DNA of 64,000 nt from Bog-473 sp963817735 (GCA_963817735.1 CAWFPP010000003.1:1-64000); one strand, 5' to 3'. Numbered from the stretch's first letter, positions 33,563 through 42,675 are shown. Translations and numbers: made by a program. Notes: generated by a model from the sequence alone, not told the origin.

Positions 33563-35185
33563 CTAAATCTCGAAGGTCTCCCCCGGCCGGCGATGAATCG
33601 TGAGCGCCGCCACCACGGCGCCGGCCAGGATCAGTGCGCCGGACAGGGCAAGTGCTTCGTGCAAACCCGATCCGAAGGCGCTATAGGCCGCGTTGACCAC
33701 CTTGGTGGCAATTCTTGCGACGGCCTCGTTCTTGGAGTGCTCGGCCGTGCTCGCCGCTCCCCCGCTCGAGGCGCCCCCGGTCTGAATCGCGTGCTCCACC
33801 AGACTCTGAAAGCTCGGTGGGATGCCGATGGCCTTCAGCCTGGCGGCGAGCTCGCCGGTCAGCTTGGCGTTGACGATGGCGCCGAGGATCGCCACGCCGA
33901 ACACTGCCCCCATCTCCCGGCTCGTGTTGGTGGCCGAAGCCGCCATCCCGGACCGCTCCGGCGGCACCACAGTGAGTGGGACGGACGTCACAGGGACCAG
34001 CAACACGCCGATGCCGATGCCGGCCAGGGGCAACACCCACCCGAGGGTGCCGAAGTCAACTGTGGGGGAAAGCACCGTGTTGGCGATGAGGATGCCGCCG
34101 CCCGCCAGAAGACATCCGATCGTCATCGGCCAGCGCGGGCCGATGCGCGCCACCAAGGGGCCGGTGAGCGCCGACGCAAGGATCAGCCCGACCGCCATCG
34201 GGAGAAAGTCGACGGCTGTCTGATACGCCGAGGCGTTGGCGACGACCTGCAGGTACAAGGCCGTAAAGAAGAAGATGGAGAAAGTGCCGAAGTATGCGAC
34301 GAAGGCAACGAAGTTCGACCCAGCAAAGGGGGGCAGCCGGAACATCGAGAGCTCGAGCATCGGGCTCTCGACCCTCTTCTCGGTGATGACGAAGGCGATG
34401 CCCGAGACGCCACACAGGACGAACAGCGTCACGATCCACGGCGCTGTGTAGCCGGACACCTCCCCCTGAATCACGGCGAACGACACGCAGGCGAGGAACC
34501 CAGCCCCGAACACGACCCCCAACACATCAATACGGCGTCCCTGGCGGTCGGACGTCTCGGGGACGGCGACGGCAGCCAAGACGAACGCGACGACGCCGAA
34601 CCCCAGATTGAACCAGAAGATGGCACGCCAACTCGAGAAGCCAACGAGGAATCCGCCGATGACCGGACCCAGGGCCAAGGCGAGCCCAGACACTGCGGCC
34701 CACACGCCGAGCGCGTCGGCCCGTGTCTTTCGGTCCGGGTACACGTGTCGGATGATCGACAACGTGCCCGGCTCGCTGGCGGCGGCACCGATCCCCATGA
34801 TCACGCGGCCTGCGATCAACCAATCGACGTTCCCGGCCAGCGCGGCGACGACAGAACCGCCGCAGAAGATGGCGACCCCAACAAGCATGACGCGCTTCCG
34901 GCCGAAGATGTCACCGAGCATCCCGGCGGCCAGCATGAAGCTGGCGAATGTCAGCGCGTAGCCGTTGACCACCCACTGCAGCGAGGTGACGCCGGCGTGC
35001 AGATCACTCTGGACGTTAGCCAGACCGACGCTGACGACGGTGTTGTCCAGGAAGGTGAGAAAGAGAACCCCGCACAACGTCGCGAGCGCAAGGGCCTGAG
35101 CGGCAGAACCGAGCCCACCCTGCTTGATGTCGAACCCGACCGGCGCACCCTCGATGCCGATGGTCCCGGAGCCTCCTGTCGTCAC
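33563..35185 (-). CDS. DHA2-type MFS efflux transporter
   Basis: A 14-helix drug:H+ antiporter. Motifs: LTFLDNTVVSVGLANVQSDL (motif D1), LQWVVNGYALTFASFMLAAGMLGD, DIFGRKRVM (motif A), ALGPVIGGFLVGFSSWRAIFWFN (motif C-like), and an Ala/Ser-rich loop before the last helix. The frame is open to GTG 35422, but that start lies only 8 bp from the divergent flavin-reductase start and gives an 80-residue Pro/Arg-rich leader unlike the family. I therefore use GTG 35185 (VTTGGSGTIG), giving 540 aa, the usual length; the longer start is possible. A second DHA2 transporter, broken, sits in the tRNA island. Confidence 0.85.
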   Translation of the reverse strand: MTTGGSGTIGIEGAPVGFDIKQGGLGSAAQALALATLCGVLFLTFLDNTVVSVGLANVQSDLHAGVTSLQWVVNGYALTFASFMLAAGMLGDIFGRKRVMLVGVAIFCGGSVVAALAGNVDWLIAGRVIMGIGAAASEPGTLSIIRHVYPDRKTRADALGVWAAVSGLALALGPVIGGFLVGFSSWRAIFWFNLGFGVVAFVLAAVAVPETSDRQGRRIDVLGVVFGAGFLACVSFAVIQGEVSGYTAPWIVTLFVLCGVSGIAFVITEKRVESPMLELSMFRLPPFAGSNFVAFVAYFGTFSIFFFTALYLQVVANASAYQTAVDFLPMAVGLILASALTGPLVARIGPRWPMTIGCLLAGGGILIANTVLSPTVDFGTLGWVLPLAGIGIGVLLVPVTSVPLTVVPPERSGMAASATNTSREMGAVFGVAILGAIVNAKLTGELAARLKAIGIPPSFQSLVEHAIQTGGASSGGAASTAEHSKNEAVARIATKVVNAAYSAFGSGLHEALALSGALILAGAVVAALTIHRRPGETFEI

Positions 35186-35429
35186 GGGCGCGGGACTCCC
35201 CTGGGCAGTCCGGGGCCGGGCGGGCGGCTCTGGAGGTTCATCGGCACGAGTTTTGCCTACCCAGCGTGCGGGTAGTGGAATCTCCAACGGGGTGCCGCCG
35301 GGACCTCGGCGGCGCATGCCTGGGGCCCGCGGTGCACCCCTCGGACGTGTTGGTCGATTCGGCGTGCTCGGCTCAGGGCTTGGAGGACCAGCGGGTGGTT
35401 TTCTGTTCGGCAGATCAAGCACACCGCCC

Positions 35430-35924
35430 GTGACCGACGCCAGAGAGGACCTGGCTCCTTTTTTCGACGCGATCGACTACCCGTTCTTCGTGGTTACTGT
35501 CAGGTCACCTGAGGCGGAGATGAGTGGCTGCCTCGCCGGGTTCGTCACGCAATGCAGCATTGACCCGCCCAACTTCCTCGTGTGCATCTCGAAGGTGAAC
35601 CACACCTTGGGCGTCGCGGAGTGCTCGCCGGGAATGGGCCTCCATCTCCTCGGCCAGGATCAGGTCGACCTGGCCCGTCTCTTCGGCGAGGTGACGGGCG
35701 ACCTCGTCGACAAGTTCGCCCTGGTCGACTGGCGGCTCGGCTCAACCGGGGCGCCCTTGCTGGTGGATGCCGCGGTGAGTCTGGAGGGCCAGATCCTCGG
35801 CCATTTCTCCGTGGGTGATCACGAGGCCTTCCTCATGCGGGGGGTGCGGGCCGTCGCTGGTGGACCGGAGGGGCTGCTGACGTTCAGGAGTGCCCCGTCG
35901 CTTCAACCCGGACACCCGGTCTGA
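35430..35924 (+). CDS. Flavin reductase-like domain protein
   Basis: A 164-aa FMN-binding split-barrel protein. LAPFFDAIDYPFFVVTVRSP and EMSGCLAGFVTQCSIDPPNFLVCISKVNHTLG form the flavin-reductase domain opening; SVGDHEAFLMRGVRA matches the conserved H-x-x-F region near the C-terminus. Such proteins reduce FMN/FAD with NAD(P)H for partner monooxygenases or act alone on flavin. Start GTG 35430 (VTDAREDLAPF). No monooxygenase gene is next to it. Divergent from the MFS gene. Confidence 0.85.
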   Translation: MTDAREDLAPFFDAIDYPFFVVTVRSPEAEMSGCLAGFVTQCSIDPPNFLVCISKVNHTLGVAECSPGMGLHLLGQDQVDLARLFGEVTGDLVDKFALVDWRLGSTGAPLLVDAAVSLEGQILGHFSVGDHEAFLMRGVRAVAGGPEGLLTFRSAPSLQPGHPV

Positions 35925-35956
35925 ATCCCGAGTCGACATCCGAACTCGTCACCCGG

Positions 35957-36118
35957 TCAAACGCCGAATGCCGAACGCTGGACCAGGCTCATCATGTTGC
36001 CCGAATCGTCGCGCAGGGTCGCCTCAATCTCGTGGGGGCGTGCTTCCGGCTCGGACAAGAAGGTAACGCCCTTGGCCGAGAGCTCCTCGTACGTCCGCCG
36101 ACAGTCACCGGCCGCCAT
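35957..36118 (-). pseudogene. Truncated VOC (glyoxalase/bleomycin-resistance) fold remnant
   Basis: A 53-codon frame encoding only the C-terminal half of a VOC protein: DCRRTYEELSAKGVTFLSEP, then EATLRDDSGNMMSLVQRSAF and the stop at 35957. In family members of ~120 aa this part is the second beta-alpha-beta module, including the metal-ligand Glu region (IEATLRDDSGN). The N-terminal module is missing, replaced by the 3' end of the thioesterase gene, with which the frame overlaps by 14 bp. It looks like a deletion scar, although translation from ATG 36118 cannot be excluded. Confidence 0.62.
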
Positions 36119-36560
36119 CACGGTCGACCGCCTCGGCCACCCAAGCAGGCAAGCGCGCCGGCCGGCCGAGGCCGTCCACGCAGCCGTGCACGGTGACCGC
36201 CGTCGCCCGCGCCTCGGCGCCTACCGACAACAGATAGGCGATCTGAAACGAGGCGCCGCGGACGGCCCCGATGCGCAACGACACGTCCACCTCGTCATCG
36301 AAGTGCAGGGGCTGGCGGTACCGGATCGAGACCTCGAGGACGGGGAACTCCCGAGCATCGCCGGCGTCCCCCGAACGCACCGAGTCATAGGGATGCCCGA
36401 TGGACCGGAGGTACTCGACTCTGGCCTCTTCGAGATACGGCAGGTACGCCGCGTGGTGAATGATGCCCATCGCATCGGTCTCGGCGAAACGGGTGCGCAG
36501 CCGGTGAGTGAAGGCATAGTCCGCCGCGTCGCGTGTCGGCTCCAGAGACTGGCGGACCAC
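36105..36560 (-). CDS. YbgC-like acyl-CoA thioesterase (hotdog fold)
   Basis: A 151-aa 4-hydroxybenzoyl-CoA thioesterase-type protein. HRLRTRFAETDAMGIIHHAAYLPYLEEARVEYL is the signature: the Asp of ETDAMG-x-x-H is the catalytic residue and the helix after it is the 'sausage'. EVSIRYRQPLHFDDEV and QIAYLLSVGAEARATAVTVHGCVD complete the hotdog. The start GTG 36560 was chosen because the frame upstream overlaps the preceding gene and homology starts just after it. 10 bp after the second thioesterase gene, so co-transcribed. Substrate acyl-CoA unknown. Confidence 0.85.
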   Translation of the reverse strand: MVRQSLEPTRDAADYAFTHRLRTRFAETDAMGIIHHAAYLPYLEEARVEYLRSIGHPYDSVRSGDAGDAREFPVLEVSIRYRQPLHFDDEVDVSLRIGAVRGASFQIAYLLSVGAEARATAVTVHGCVDGLGRPARLPAWVAEAVDRDGGR

Positions 36561-36570
36561 GATCCGGCGC

Positions 36571-37365
36571 CTACTTCCCCGTCGTTCCGCCACTCGGCGG
36601 CGAACCAGCATCCCCGTCGAGAGGATCGCGCCGGCTGGACGCCAGCTGGTTGACGCGTTCCTGATTGAAGATGGCGAACTCACCGTCGGCCTCGACCGTC
36701 ACCACCCCTCGCTGCACGATGCGACCCTTGCTGAAGATACGGCGATCGGTGACCTCGGTCACCCAGCCCTCGAACACGGCTTCCTCGTTGGTGAGGGTCG
36801 GTCGCACGTAGCGCAGGGCCAAGGACACAGTCGGCCCGACCGCCCCGACGATCGCATTGGCGGCGGTGAGGATGATGTCGAAAGTGGCTGCCAGCACGGC
36901 ACCGTGCACGCATCCGGGCGCTCCCTCGTAGGTGACGTCGAAGACCCCACGGCCGAGAGCCTTCGGGGGATCGAAGTCGAGGACCACCGGCAACGCCACC
37001 GGATTGAAAGGCCCGACGACGACGTCATAAGGCATGGCCCCGCCGAGCGGCACATCCTTGGGGGGCCCGTCTTCGGTGGGCGGGATGAAACGGGGCAACG
37101 GGTCTGCGGGCAGATGGGTCTCGAGCTCGTCGGCCAGCGCGGCCAGGCGGGCGGTCAGATCGGCCGTCTCTCGCGCCGGCGGCGACGCACTGACCGACAA
37201 GCGGATCAGCCGGCGCAGGACGTCAGCGAGCTCGCGCGCTTCGGGTTCGCGATCCCGCAGCCCGGGATGGTTCTGGAATGACGTCGGCCTGGGATCGGGC
37301 GTCAACACGGCGCGAAGAGTACTGCCGCCCCTCATGGGGACGACATTCCGACGCCGCGACTCCAC
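36571..37365 (-). CDS. PaaI/THEM4-like thioesterase family protein
   Basis: A 264-aa protein with a hotdog domain in the C-terminal half. YEGAPGCVHGAVLAATFDIILTAAN holds the H-G-x motif of PaaI-type thioesterases, followed by SLALRYVRPTLTNEEAVFEGWV and ADGEFAIFN. The N-terminal ~110 residues are helical with a proline-rich linker (LPADPLPRFIPPTEDGPPKD). Start is GTG 37365 or ATG 37335; neither has a strong ribosome-binding site. It precedes the YbgC-like gene in one unit and is divergent from the DUF3151 gene. Confidence 0.8.
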   Translation of the reverse strand: MESRRRNVVPMRGGSTLRAVLTPDPRPTSFQNHPGLRDREPEARELADVLRRLIRLSVSASPPARETADLTARLAALADELETHLPADPLPRFIPPTEDGPPKDVPLGGAMPYDVVVGPFNPVALPVVLDFDPPKALGRGVFDVTYEGAPGCVHGAVLAATFDIILTAANAIVGAVGPTVSLALRYVRPTLTNEEAVFEGWVTEVTDRRIFSKGRIVQRGVVTVEADGEFAIFNQERVNQLASSRRDPLDGDAGSPPSGGTTGK

Positions 37366-37417
37366 CCGGACGATCGTCCTGCGGTCGGACGTCGATCAGC
37401 GCTCGTAACATGGCCCG

Positions 37418-37858
37418 ATGACCTCCGAGCATGCAATCCAGTTCACCTCCGGGAGTCCCGAGACCGTTCTCGACCCGCTCGACCCCGAGCTTGCGGCCGC
37501 GCTCGACGCGGCCCGCGCCCTCCCGGCGGACGGTCGTCGCGCCGCGGTGTCGGCCGTGGCCGCCCGGGACCCGCATTGCCTGCAGGCCTGGGCCGACCTG
37601 GCGGAGCTCGCCGACGACCCCATCGAGCGGTACGCCTTCGCCCGCGTGGGCTACCACCGCGGGCTCGACGCCCTGCGAGCCGCCGGCTGGCGCGGCTCAG
37701 GCTACGTGCGCTGGCGGGACGAGCCCAACCGCGGTTTCCTTCGCTCGCTGCACATGCTCCAGATGGCGGCGGGTGCCATCGGCGAGACCGACGAGGAAGT
37801 GCGATGCGACCTCTTCCTGCGGCAACTCGACCCCGAATGGGGGACCCGGGAGCTCTGA
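37418..37858 (+). CDS. DUF3151 family protein
   Basis: A 146-aa soluble protein of a family nearly confined to Actinobacteria. Recognisable segments: LAAALDAARALPADGRRAAV, AYAFARVGYHRGLDALRAAGWRG-type core (here RYAFARVGYHRGLDALRAAG), GSGYVRWRDEPNRGFLRSLH and LFLRQLDPEWG at the end. Residue pattern suggests a TPR-like helical bundle. Function not known. Its presence is a taxonomic marker. It stands alone, divergent from the thioesterase pair and 55 bp before the MarR gene. Confidence 0.88.
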   Translation: MTSEHAIQFTSGSPETVLDPLDPELAAALDAARALPADGRRAAVSAVAARDPHCLQAWADLAELADDPIERYAFARVGYHRGLDALRAAGWRGSGYVRWRDEPNRGFLRSLHMLQMAAGAIGETDEEVRCDLFLRQLDPEWGTREL

Positions 37859-37894
37859 GTCAACCCTGGGACCCCCGGCGGGCCCGCCGCACGT

Positions 37895-37911
37895 AGTTAG
37901 AGCATCTAACT
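37895..37911. promoter_or_regulatory. MarR operator palindrome
   Basis: AGTTAGA-GCA-TCTAACT, perfect 7-bp arms around a 3-nt spacer, ending 2 bp before the possible ATG 37914 of the MarR gene. AT-rich palindromes of this size are typical MarR sites, and the position is right for autoregulation of the MarR-ABC operon. TATGAT (37913-37918) directly after it resembles a -10 box. Confidence 0.75.
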
Positions 37912-37913
37912 GT

Positions 37914-38492
37914 ATGATGGTCGAAGTGTCTGTGACCTCCCCCCTCTCTACCGACGCGGCATCGGGCGGCAGAAGCGGCGCCCGCTCCGGCGCCAAAACG
38001 AACGCGACGCCCCCAGTGCTGGGGACCTACGGCCGCGTGGCGGCCTGGCTCTCAAAGCGGGTGGAGGTGGCCTTGGCCCAGGTGGAGCTGACCCTCCCCC
38101 AGTACCGGGTGCTCGGGATCCTGGCCGAGGGCTCCGCCGCCGCCTCGGGCCTGGCCGATCGCCTGGCCGTGAGGCGGCCTTCCATCACGGCGCTCATCGA
38201 CGGATTGGAGGCACGCGGCCTGGTCGACCGTCGCCAGGAGGACACCGACCGCCGCCGGGTGGAACTGCGCTTGACGCCGGAGGGGTCCAGCACGCTCGCC
38301 CGCGCCGACGTCGCCGTGGACGACTACCTGGTCTCCCTTGCCGGACATCTGCCCGACAAAGAGGAGGCCATGGCCCTGCGCTCACTCGAGCTGTGGGCCC
38401 GGGCGATGGTCGAGTCCCGCCAGGGCCCGCGGCAAGGTGCCGACGACGACGCAAGCGCCGCCGTACCGGCGCGGCGAAAGACAGCACGATGA
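37914..38492 (+). CDS. MarR-family transcriptional regulator
   Basis: A 192-aa winged-helix repressor. LSKRVEVALAQVELTLPQYRVLGILAEGS leads into the HTH LADRLAVRRPSITALIDGLEARGLVDRRQ and the wing DTDRRRVELRLTPEGS. N- and C-termini are disordered. ATG 37914 is the longest sensible start, but the 17-bp operator ends 2 bp before it, leaving no room for a ribosome-binding site. If TATGAT at 37913 is the -10 box, the GTG at 37926 would be a leaderless start. It overlaps the exporter gene by 4 nt (ATGA). Expected role: ligand-relieved repression of the ABC exporter. Confidence 0.88.
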   Translation: MMVEVSVTSPLSTDAASGGRSGARSGAKTNATPPVLGTYGRVAAWLSKRVEVALAQVELTLPQYRVLGILAEGSAAASGLADRLAVRRPSITALIDGLEARGLVDRRQEDTDRRRVELRLTPEGSSTLARADVAVDDYLVSLAGHLPDKEEAMALRSLELWARAMVESRQGPRQGADDDASAAVPARRKTAR

Positions 38493-40579
38493 GCACGACC
38501 GAAAACAAGCTTGACACGACGCCCACCGGCATCTCCTCGAACGGAGCCGCGGCCGGAGCGGCCGAGGCCCAGGAACCAGCAGCCCTGGACGGCACGCCCC
38601 GGCTCCCTCTGGCGGCCTACGTCCCGATGGGGATCACGAGCGATTACGCCCCTCCCAAGGCCACCATCGATCCGGACCGATCCAAGTCGTGGATCAAGCG
38701 GGCGACGCCCATCGTCATGGCGCACAAGGTGCAGTGGTTCAGCGCGCTCATCTTCTCGTTCCTCGGCCTGATCATCCAGGTGTGGATCCCCAAGATCCTC
38801 CAGGAGGGCATCACCAACGCCCTGATCCTCAGGACCCAGCCGCTGCACAACTACGTCGAGTTGATCGCCGTGCTGGCGTTGTTCACAGGCGTCTTCGGCT
38901 ACATCTCGCGCAACAACCTCTTCAAGGTCGCTTACGCGATCGAGTTCGACCTGCGCAACATCCTCTACGAGCACTTCACCCGGATGTCGTTCCCCTTCTA
39001 TGACCGGGTCCAGTCGGGGCAGTTGATCTCGCGCGCCAACTCCGATATCCGCTCGGTGCAGATGTACCTGACGTTTGCGCCGATGATCCTGGTGCAGTGC
39101 TCCATCGCAGTGGTCGCCTTCGCGTTCATGCTCTCCATCAGTGTCCCGCTGGCCTTCGTCGCCATGGCCTCCATGCCGTTCATCTACCTCGTCGGCATCA
39201 GGATGCGGAAGTCGCTCTTTCCCGTGTCGTGGATCATCCAGTCTCGCCTGGCCGAGGTTGCCACTGTCGTGGACGAGAACGTCAACGGCGTGCGGGTCGT
39301 GCGCAGCTTCGCCGCCGAGCAGCAGCAACTGGGCCAGCTGGCCACGGCGGCCGACCGGGTCCAGTGGGGGTACATCAAGGATGCCGATCTGCGGGCCCGC
39401 TACGCCCCGCTGGTGCAGAACCTGTCGCAGGTCGGCCTCGTCCTCGTCCTGCTGGTGGGCGGCTGGTTCGTCATCCACGACCACCTGCCGGTCGCTTCCA
39501 TCGTCTCCTTCAACCTCTACCTGGTGATGATGCAGGCCCCCTTCATGATGCTCGGGATGCTGATCATGATGGGCCAGCGTGCCTCGGCCTCGGCTGAGCG
39601 GATCTACGAGATCATCGACGAGAAGCCCACAATCGTCGACCGGCCCGGCGCCACCGACCTCGTCAACTGCCAAGGCGACGTCGAGTTCGACGACGTCAGC
39701 TTCGCCTACGCCGACGACAGCCTGCTGTCGAAGACGAGCGAGGATGGGCCGCGCGAGATCCTCCGCAACCTGAACTTGCACCTGCACCCGGGCGAGACCA
39801 TCGCCCTGGTGGGGCGCACCGGCAGCGGCAAGTCCACCGTGGCCCGCGTGCTGGCCCGTTTCTACGATGCCACCGGTGGCACCGTGCGAGTCGACGGGCA
39901 TGACGTACGCGACCTCACCCTGACAAGTCTGCGAGCCAACATCGGCGTCGTCCTCGACGAGCCCTTCCTCTTCTCCGTGTCGATCCGGGACAACATCGCC
40001 TATGGGCGACCGGATGCCTCGTTTGAGGAAGTCAAGGGCGCAGCCCAAGCGGCGGGCGCCACCGGTTTCATCAACCGGCTGGCCGACGGGTACGACACCG
40101 TGGTCGGCGAGCGCGGCTACACGCTTTCGGGTGGACAGCGCCAACGGATCGCCATCGCCCGCGCCCTGCTGGTCAACCCGCCCATCCTGATCCTCGACGA
40201 CGCGACCAGCGCCATCGACGTGAAGGTGGAGCAACGCATCCACTCCTCGCTCCGGGTCCTCATGGAGGGGCGGACCACCCTGATCATCGCCCATCGTCTC
40301 TCGACCATCAGCCTGGCCGACCGGGTGGTGCTGCTGGACGGCGGCCGCATCGTGGCCGACGGGACCCACGCCGAGCTGCTGGCCTCGACGCCTCTCTACT
40401 CCGAGGTGCTGGCACAGGCCTCCAGCGAAGAGCAGAGGGCGGCCGAAGCGGCGGCGGGCGCCGAGGACCTCGGTCTGGACGACGACGTCCTGGAGCCCGC
40501 AGACGTGGCCCTCGCGCCCGAGGACGGGCTCCTCCAGACTGACGACGAGGTCTTGGAGCCCGAGAGGGGTGACGTCTGA
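38489..40579 (+). CDS. ABC exporter half-transporter, degenerate-site subunit
   Basis: A 696-aa fusion of six membrane helices and an ABC ATPase. Walker A GRTGSGKST at ~442-449, signature LSGGQRQRIAIARAL, H-loop IIAHRLS. Two catalytic positions differ from consensus: the Q-loop residue is Asp490 (VVLDEPFLF instead of Q) and the Walker B glutamate is Asp571 (LILDDATSAID). This is typical of the non-catalytic half of heterodimeric exporters. The N-terminal 45 residues and the acidic C-terminus (DDDVLEPADVALAPEDG) are extensions. ATG 38489 overlaps the MarR stop, and its stop overlaps the partner start. Likely a multidrug or lipid exporter. Confidence 0.92.
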   Translation: MSTTENKLDTTPTGISSNGAAAGAAEAQEPAALDGTPRLPLAAYVPMGITSDYAPPKATIDPDRSKSWIKRATPIVMAHKVQWFSALIFSFLGLIIQVWIPKILQEGITNALILRTQPLHNYVELIAVLALFTGVFGYISRNNLFKVAYAIEFDLRNILYEHFTRMSFPFYDRVQSGQLISRANSDIRSVQMYLTFAPMILVQCSIAVVAFAFMLSISVPLAFVAMASMPFIYLVGIRMRKSLFPVSWIIQSRLAEVATVVDENVNGVRVVRSFAAEQQQLGQLATAADRVQWGYIKDADLRARYAPLVQNLSQVGLVLVLLVGGWFVIHDHLPVASIVSFNLYLVMMQAPFMMLGMLIMMGQRASASAERIYEIIDEKPTIVDRPGATDLVNCQGDVEFDDVSFAYADDSLLSKTSEDGPREILRNLNLHLHPGETIALVGRTGSGKSTVARVLARFYDATGGTVRVDGHDVRDLTLTSLRANIGVVLDEPFLFSVSIRDNIAYGRPDASFEEVKGAAQAAGATGFINRLADGYDTVVGERGYTLSGGQRQRIAIARALLVNPPILILDDATSAIDVKVEQRIHSSLRVLMEGRTTLIIAHRLSTISLADRVVLLDGGRIVADGTHAELLASTPLYSEVLAQASSEEQRAAEAAAGAEDLGLDDDVLEPADVALAPEDGLLQTDDEVLEPERGDV

Positions 40580-42510
40580 TGTTCGGCGGTGGCGGAGTCG
40601 GTCCGCCCATCGGCGGCGGTGGCCCGCCTGGCGCGGCCCAGGCCGGTCTGCCCTTCGGTGGGATCCCGCACGAGCTGCAGGCCGGTGTCGACCTGCTCCT
40701 GGCTGAGGAGCCCGACCGCGGCGAACCCGATGTCGAGTTCACCCAGCTTCCGACGCCGCACGAGTCGAAGAAGCTGACCCTCACCTCGCTGCTGATGGAG
40801 TACCCCGGCATGTGTGCGCTGGCCGCCCTGTTGGTCGGGCTGATCGCACTGTTCACCCAGCTGGGCCCGAGCCTGGTCTCCTACGCCATCAATCACGGCC
40901 TCACGCCTCCCCACTACGACTACGGCGTCGTGATCCTCATGGCGGTGCTGTACCTGGTGTCCATCGTGGTGTCGGGCGGCGCCCAGTACGGACAGGCCCG
41001 CGTCACGGGCCGTCTGGCCTCGTGGGTCATGAACGACCTGCGCATCAAGGTGTTCCGTCATCTCCAGCGGCTCTCGCTCGACTTCTTCACCGAGGAGAAG
41101 GCCGGCGTCGTCATGAGCCGCATGACGAGCGACATCGAGAACCTGCAGCAGCTGCTGCAGGACGGGCTGGCGCAGTTCGCGATTCAGGGCCTGACGATGG
41201 TGGTGATCACCATCTTCCTCTTCGCCACGAACGCGAAGCTGGCCGCCATCACCGTCTTTGCGGTGCTGCCTCCACTGGTCATCATGTCCATCTGGTTCAA
41301 GCGAGCCTCCGAGCGCGGGTACGAAAAGGTGCGCGACGGCATCGCGCTCGTGCTGGCCGACCTCTCCGAGAGCCTGCAGGGCGTGCGAATCGTGACGGCG
41401 CACAACCGCCAGCGCTACAACGTGGAGACCCACCGGGACGTCGTCGGCAGCTACAGGGACGCCAACATCTACACCGGCCGCATCAACGGCATCTACGGGC
41501 CGGGGTCACAGGTAATCAGCGTCTTCGGCCAGCTGCTCATCCTCGGCATCGGCGGCTCGATGTACCTGCACCACCCGCAGGAGATCAACCTGGGCCAGTT
41601 GACCGCCTTCTTCCTCTACGTGAACCGGTTCTTCTCCCCGATTCAGTTGCTGGTGCAGCAGTACAACACCTTCCAGCAGGGCCGGGCGTCGGTCTTCAAG
41701 CTGCGCGGCCTGCTCGAGACCGAGCCCTCCGTGCTGGAGGCACGCGACGCGGTGGAGCTGCCCAAAATCAAGGGGCAGATCCGCTTCGACCACGTCTCCT
41801 TCGGCTACGACCCGGCCGTGCCGGTGTTGCACGATGTTGACCTGACCATCGAGCCGGGCGAGACGGTGGCCTTCGTCGGCGCCACCGGAGCCGGCAAGTC
41901 GACCATGGCCAAGCTCGTCACGCGCTTCTACGATCCCACGGCGGGCCGCGTGCTCATCGACGGCTTCGACCTGAAGCAGGTGACCCTCGCGTCGCTGCGC
42001 GGGCAACTCGGTGTCGTGCCGCAGGAGCCCTTCCTCTTCGCCGGGACGATCCGGGACAACATCGCCTTCGCCCGACCCGGCGCGGCCGACGACGAGGTCT
42101 GGAACGCGGTGCACCAGGTCGGTCTGGGCGAGCTCGTGCATCGCCTCCCCTACGGGCTCGACACCCCGGTCCACGAACGGGGCCAGTCGCTGTCCTCGGG
42201 CGAGCGCCAGCTCATCGCCTTGGGCCGGGCCTTCATGGCCGAGCCGCGGGTCCTCGTGCTCGACGAGGCGACCTCGAACCTCGACCTCAAATCCGAGACC
42301 ATGGTGGAAGCGGCACTCGACGTACTGCTGGAGGGACGCACGGCGGTGCTGATCGCCCACCGGCTGTCGACCGCAATGCGAGCCGACCGGATCGTCGTGG
42401 TCGGCGACGGCAACCTGCTGGAGGTCGGCTCCCACGACGAGCTGGTGGCGCTCGGCGGGCACTACGCCGAGATGTACCACACCTGGATCAACCAGTCGCA
42501 CGCGGCATAG
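40579..42510 (+). CDS. ABC exporter half-transporter, catalytic subunit
   Basis: A 643-aa partner of the preceding gene: a Gly-rich N-terminus (MFGGGGVGPPIGGGGPPGAA), six helices, then a canonical ATPase with Walker A GATGAGKST, Q-loop VVPQEPFLFAG, signature LSSGERQLIALGRAF and Walker B VLVLDEATSNLD with the catalytic Glu intact. The signature is SSGER rather than SGGQ, a common actinobacterial variant. It is coupled to the first subunit by TGATG. With the degenerate first half this predicts an asymmetric heterodimer. MarR control suggests a role in efflux of a toxic compound. Confidence 0.93.
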   Translation: MFGGGGVGPPIGGGGPPGAAQAGLPFGGIPHELQAGVDLLLAEEPDRGEPDVEFTQLPTPHESKKLTLTSLLMEYPGMCALAALLVGLIALFTQLGPSLVSYAINHGLTPPHYDYGVVILMAVLYLVSIVVSGGAQYGQARVTGRLASWVMNDLRIKVFRHLQRLSLDFFTEEKAGVVMSRMTSDIENLQQLLQDGLAQFAIQGLTMVVITIFLFATNAKLAAITVFAVLPPLVIMSIWFKRASERGYEKVRDGIALVLADLSESLQGVRIVTAHNRQRYNVETHRDVVGSYRDANIYTGRINGIYGPGSQVISVFGQLLILGIGGSMYLHHPQEINLGQLTAFFLYVNRFFSPIQLLVQQYNTFQQGRASVFKLRGLLETEPSVLEARDAVELPKIKGQIRFDHVSFGYDPAVPVLHDVDLTIEPGETVAFVGATGAGKSTMAKLVTRFYDPTAGRVLIDGFDLKQVTLASLRGQLGVVPQEPFLFAGTIRDNIAFARPGAADDEVWNAVHQVGLGELVHRLPYGLDTPVHERGQSLSSGERQLIALGRAFMAEPRVLVLDEATSNLDLKSETMVEAALDVLLEGRTAVLIAHRLSTAMRADRIVVVGDGNLLEVGSHDELVALGGHYAEMYHTWINQSHAA

Positions 42511-42675
42511 GACGGGCGCTGGGCGGTCGACCCGCCGCGGAGTCATGTGGCTGACTGCTGGCTTTCCGGCGCCGCACTGAGCAGCAACGCCTTCGGAAGT
42601 TGGTCCTCGGTTCGACGCAGATCGGTTGCCATGCACGCTGCAGGGCGCGCTGCTTCAGTTGCATTCGATGCACCG

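Noticed and set aside
33563..35422. MFS transporter start at GTG 35422
   Set aside because: It would give an 80-residue Pro/Arg leader unlike the family and leave 8 bp to the divergent gene; a start at 35185 is more likely, although not proven.
42511..42560. GGCGG-TCGAC-CCGCC hairpin after the ABC exporter as a terminator
   Set aside because: Only five pairs and no T-tract; in this GC content such hairpins are common by chance.
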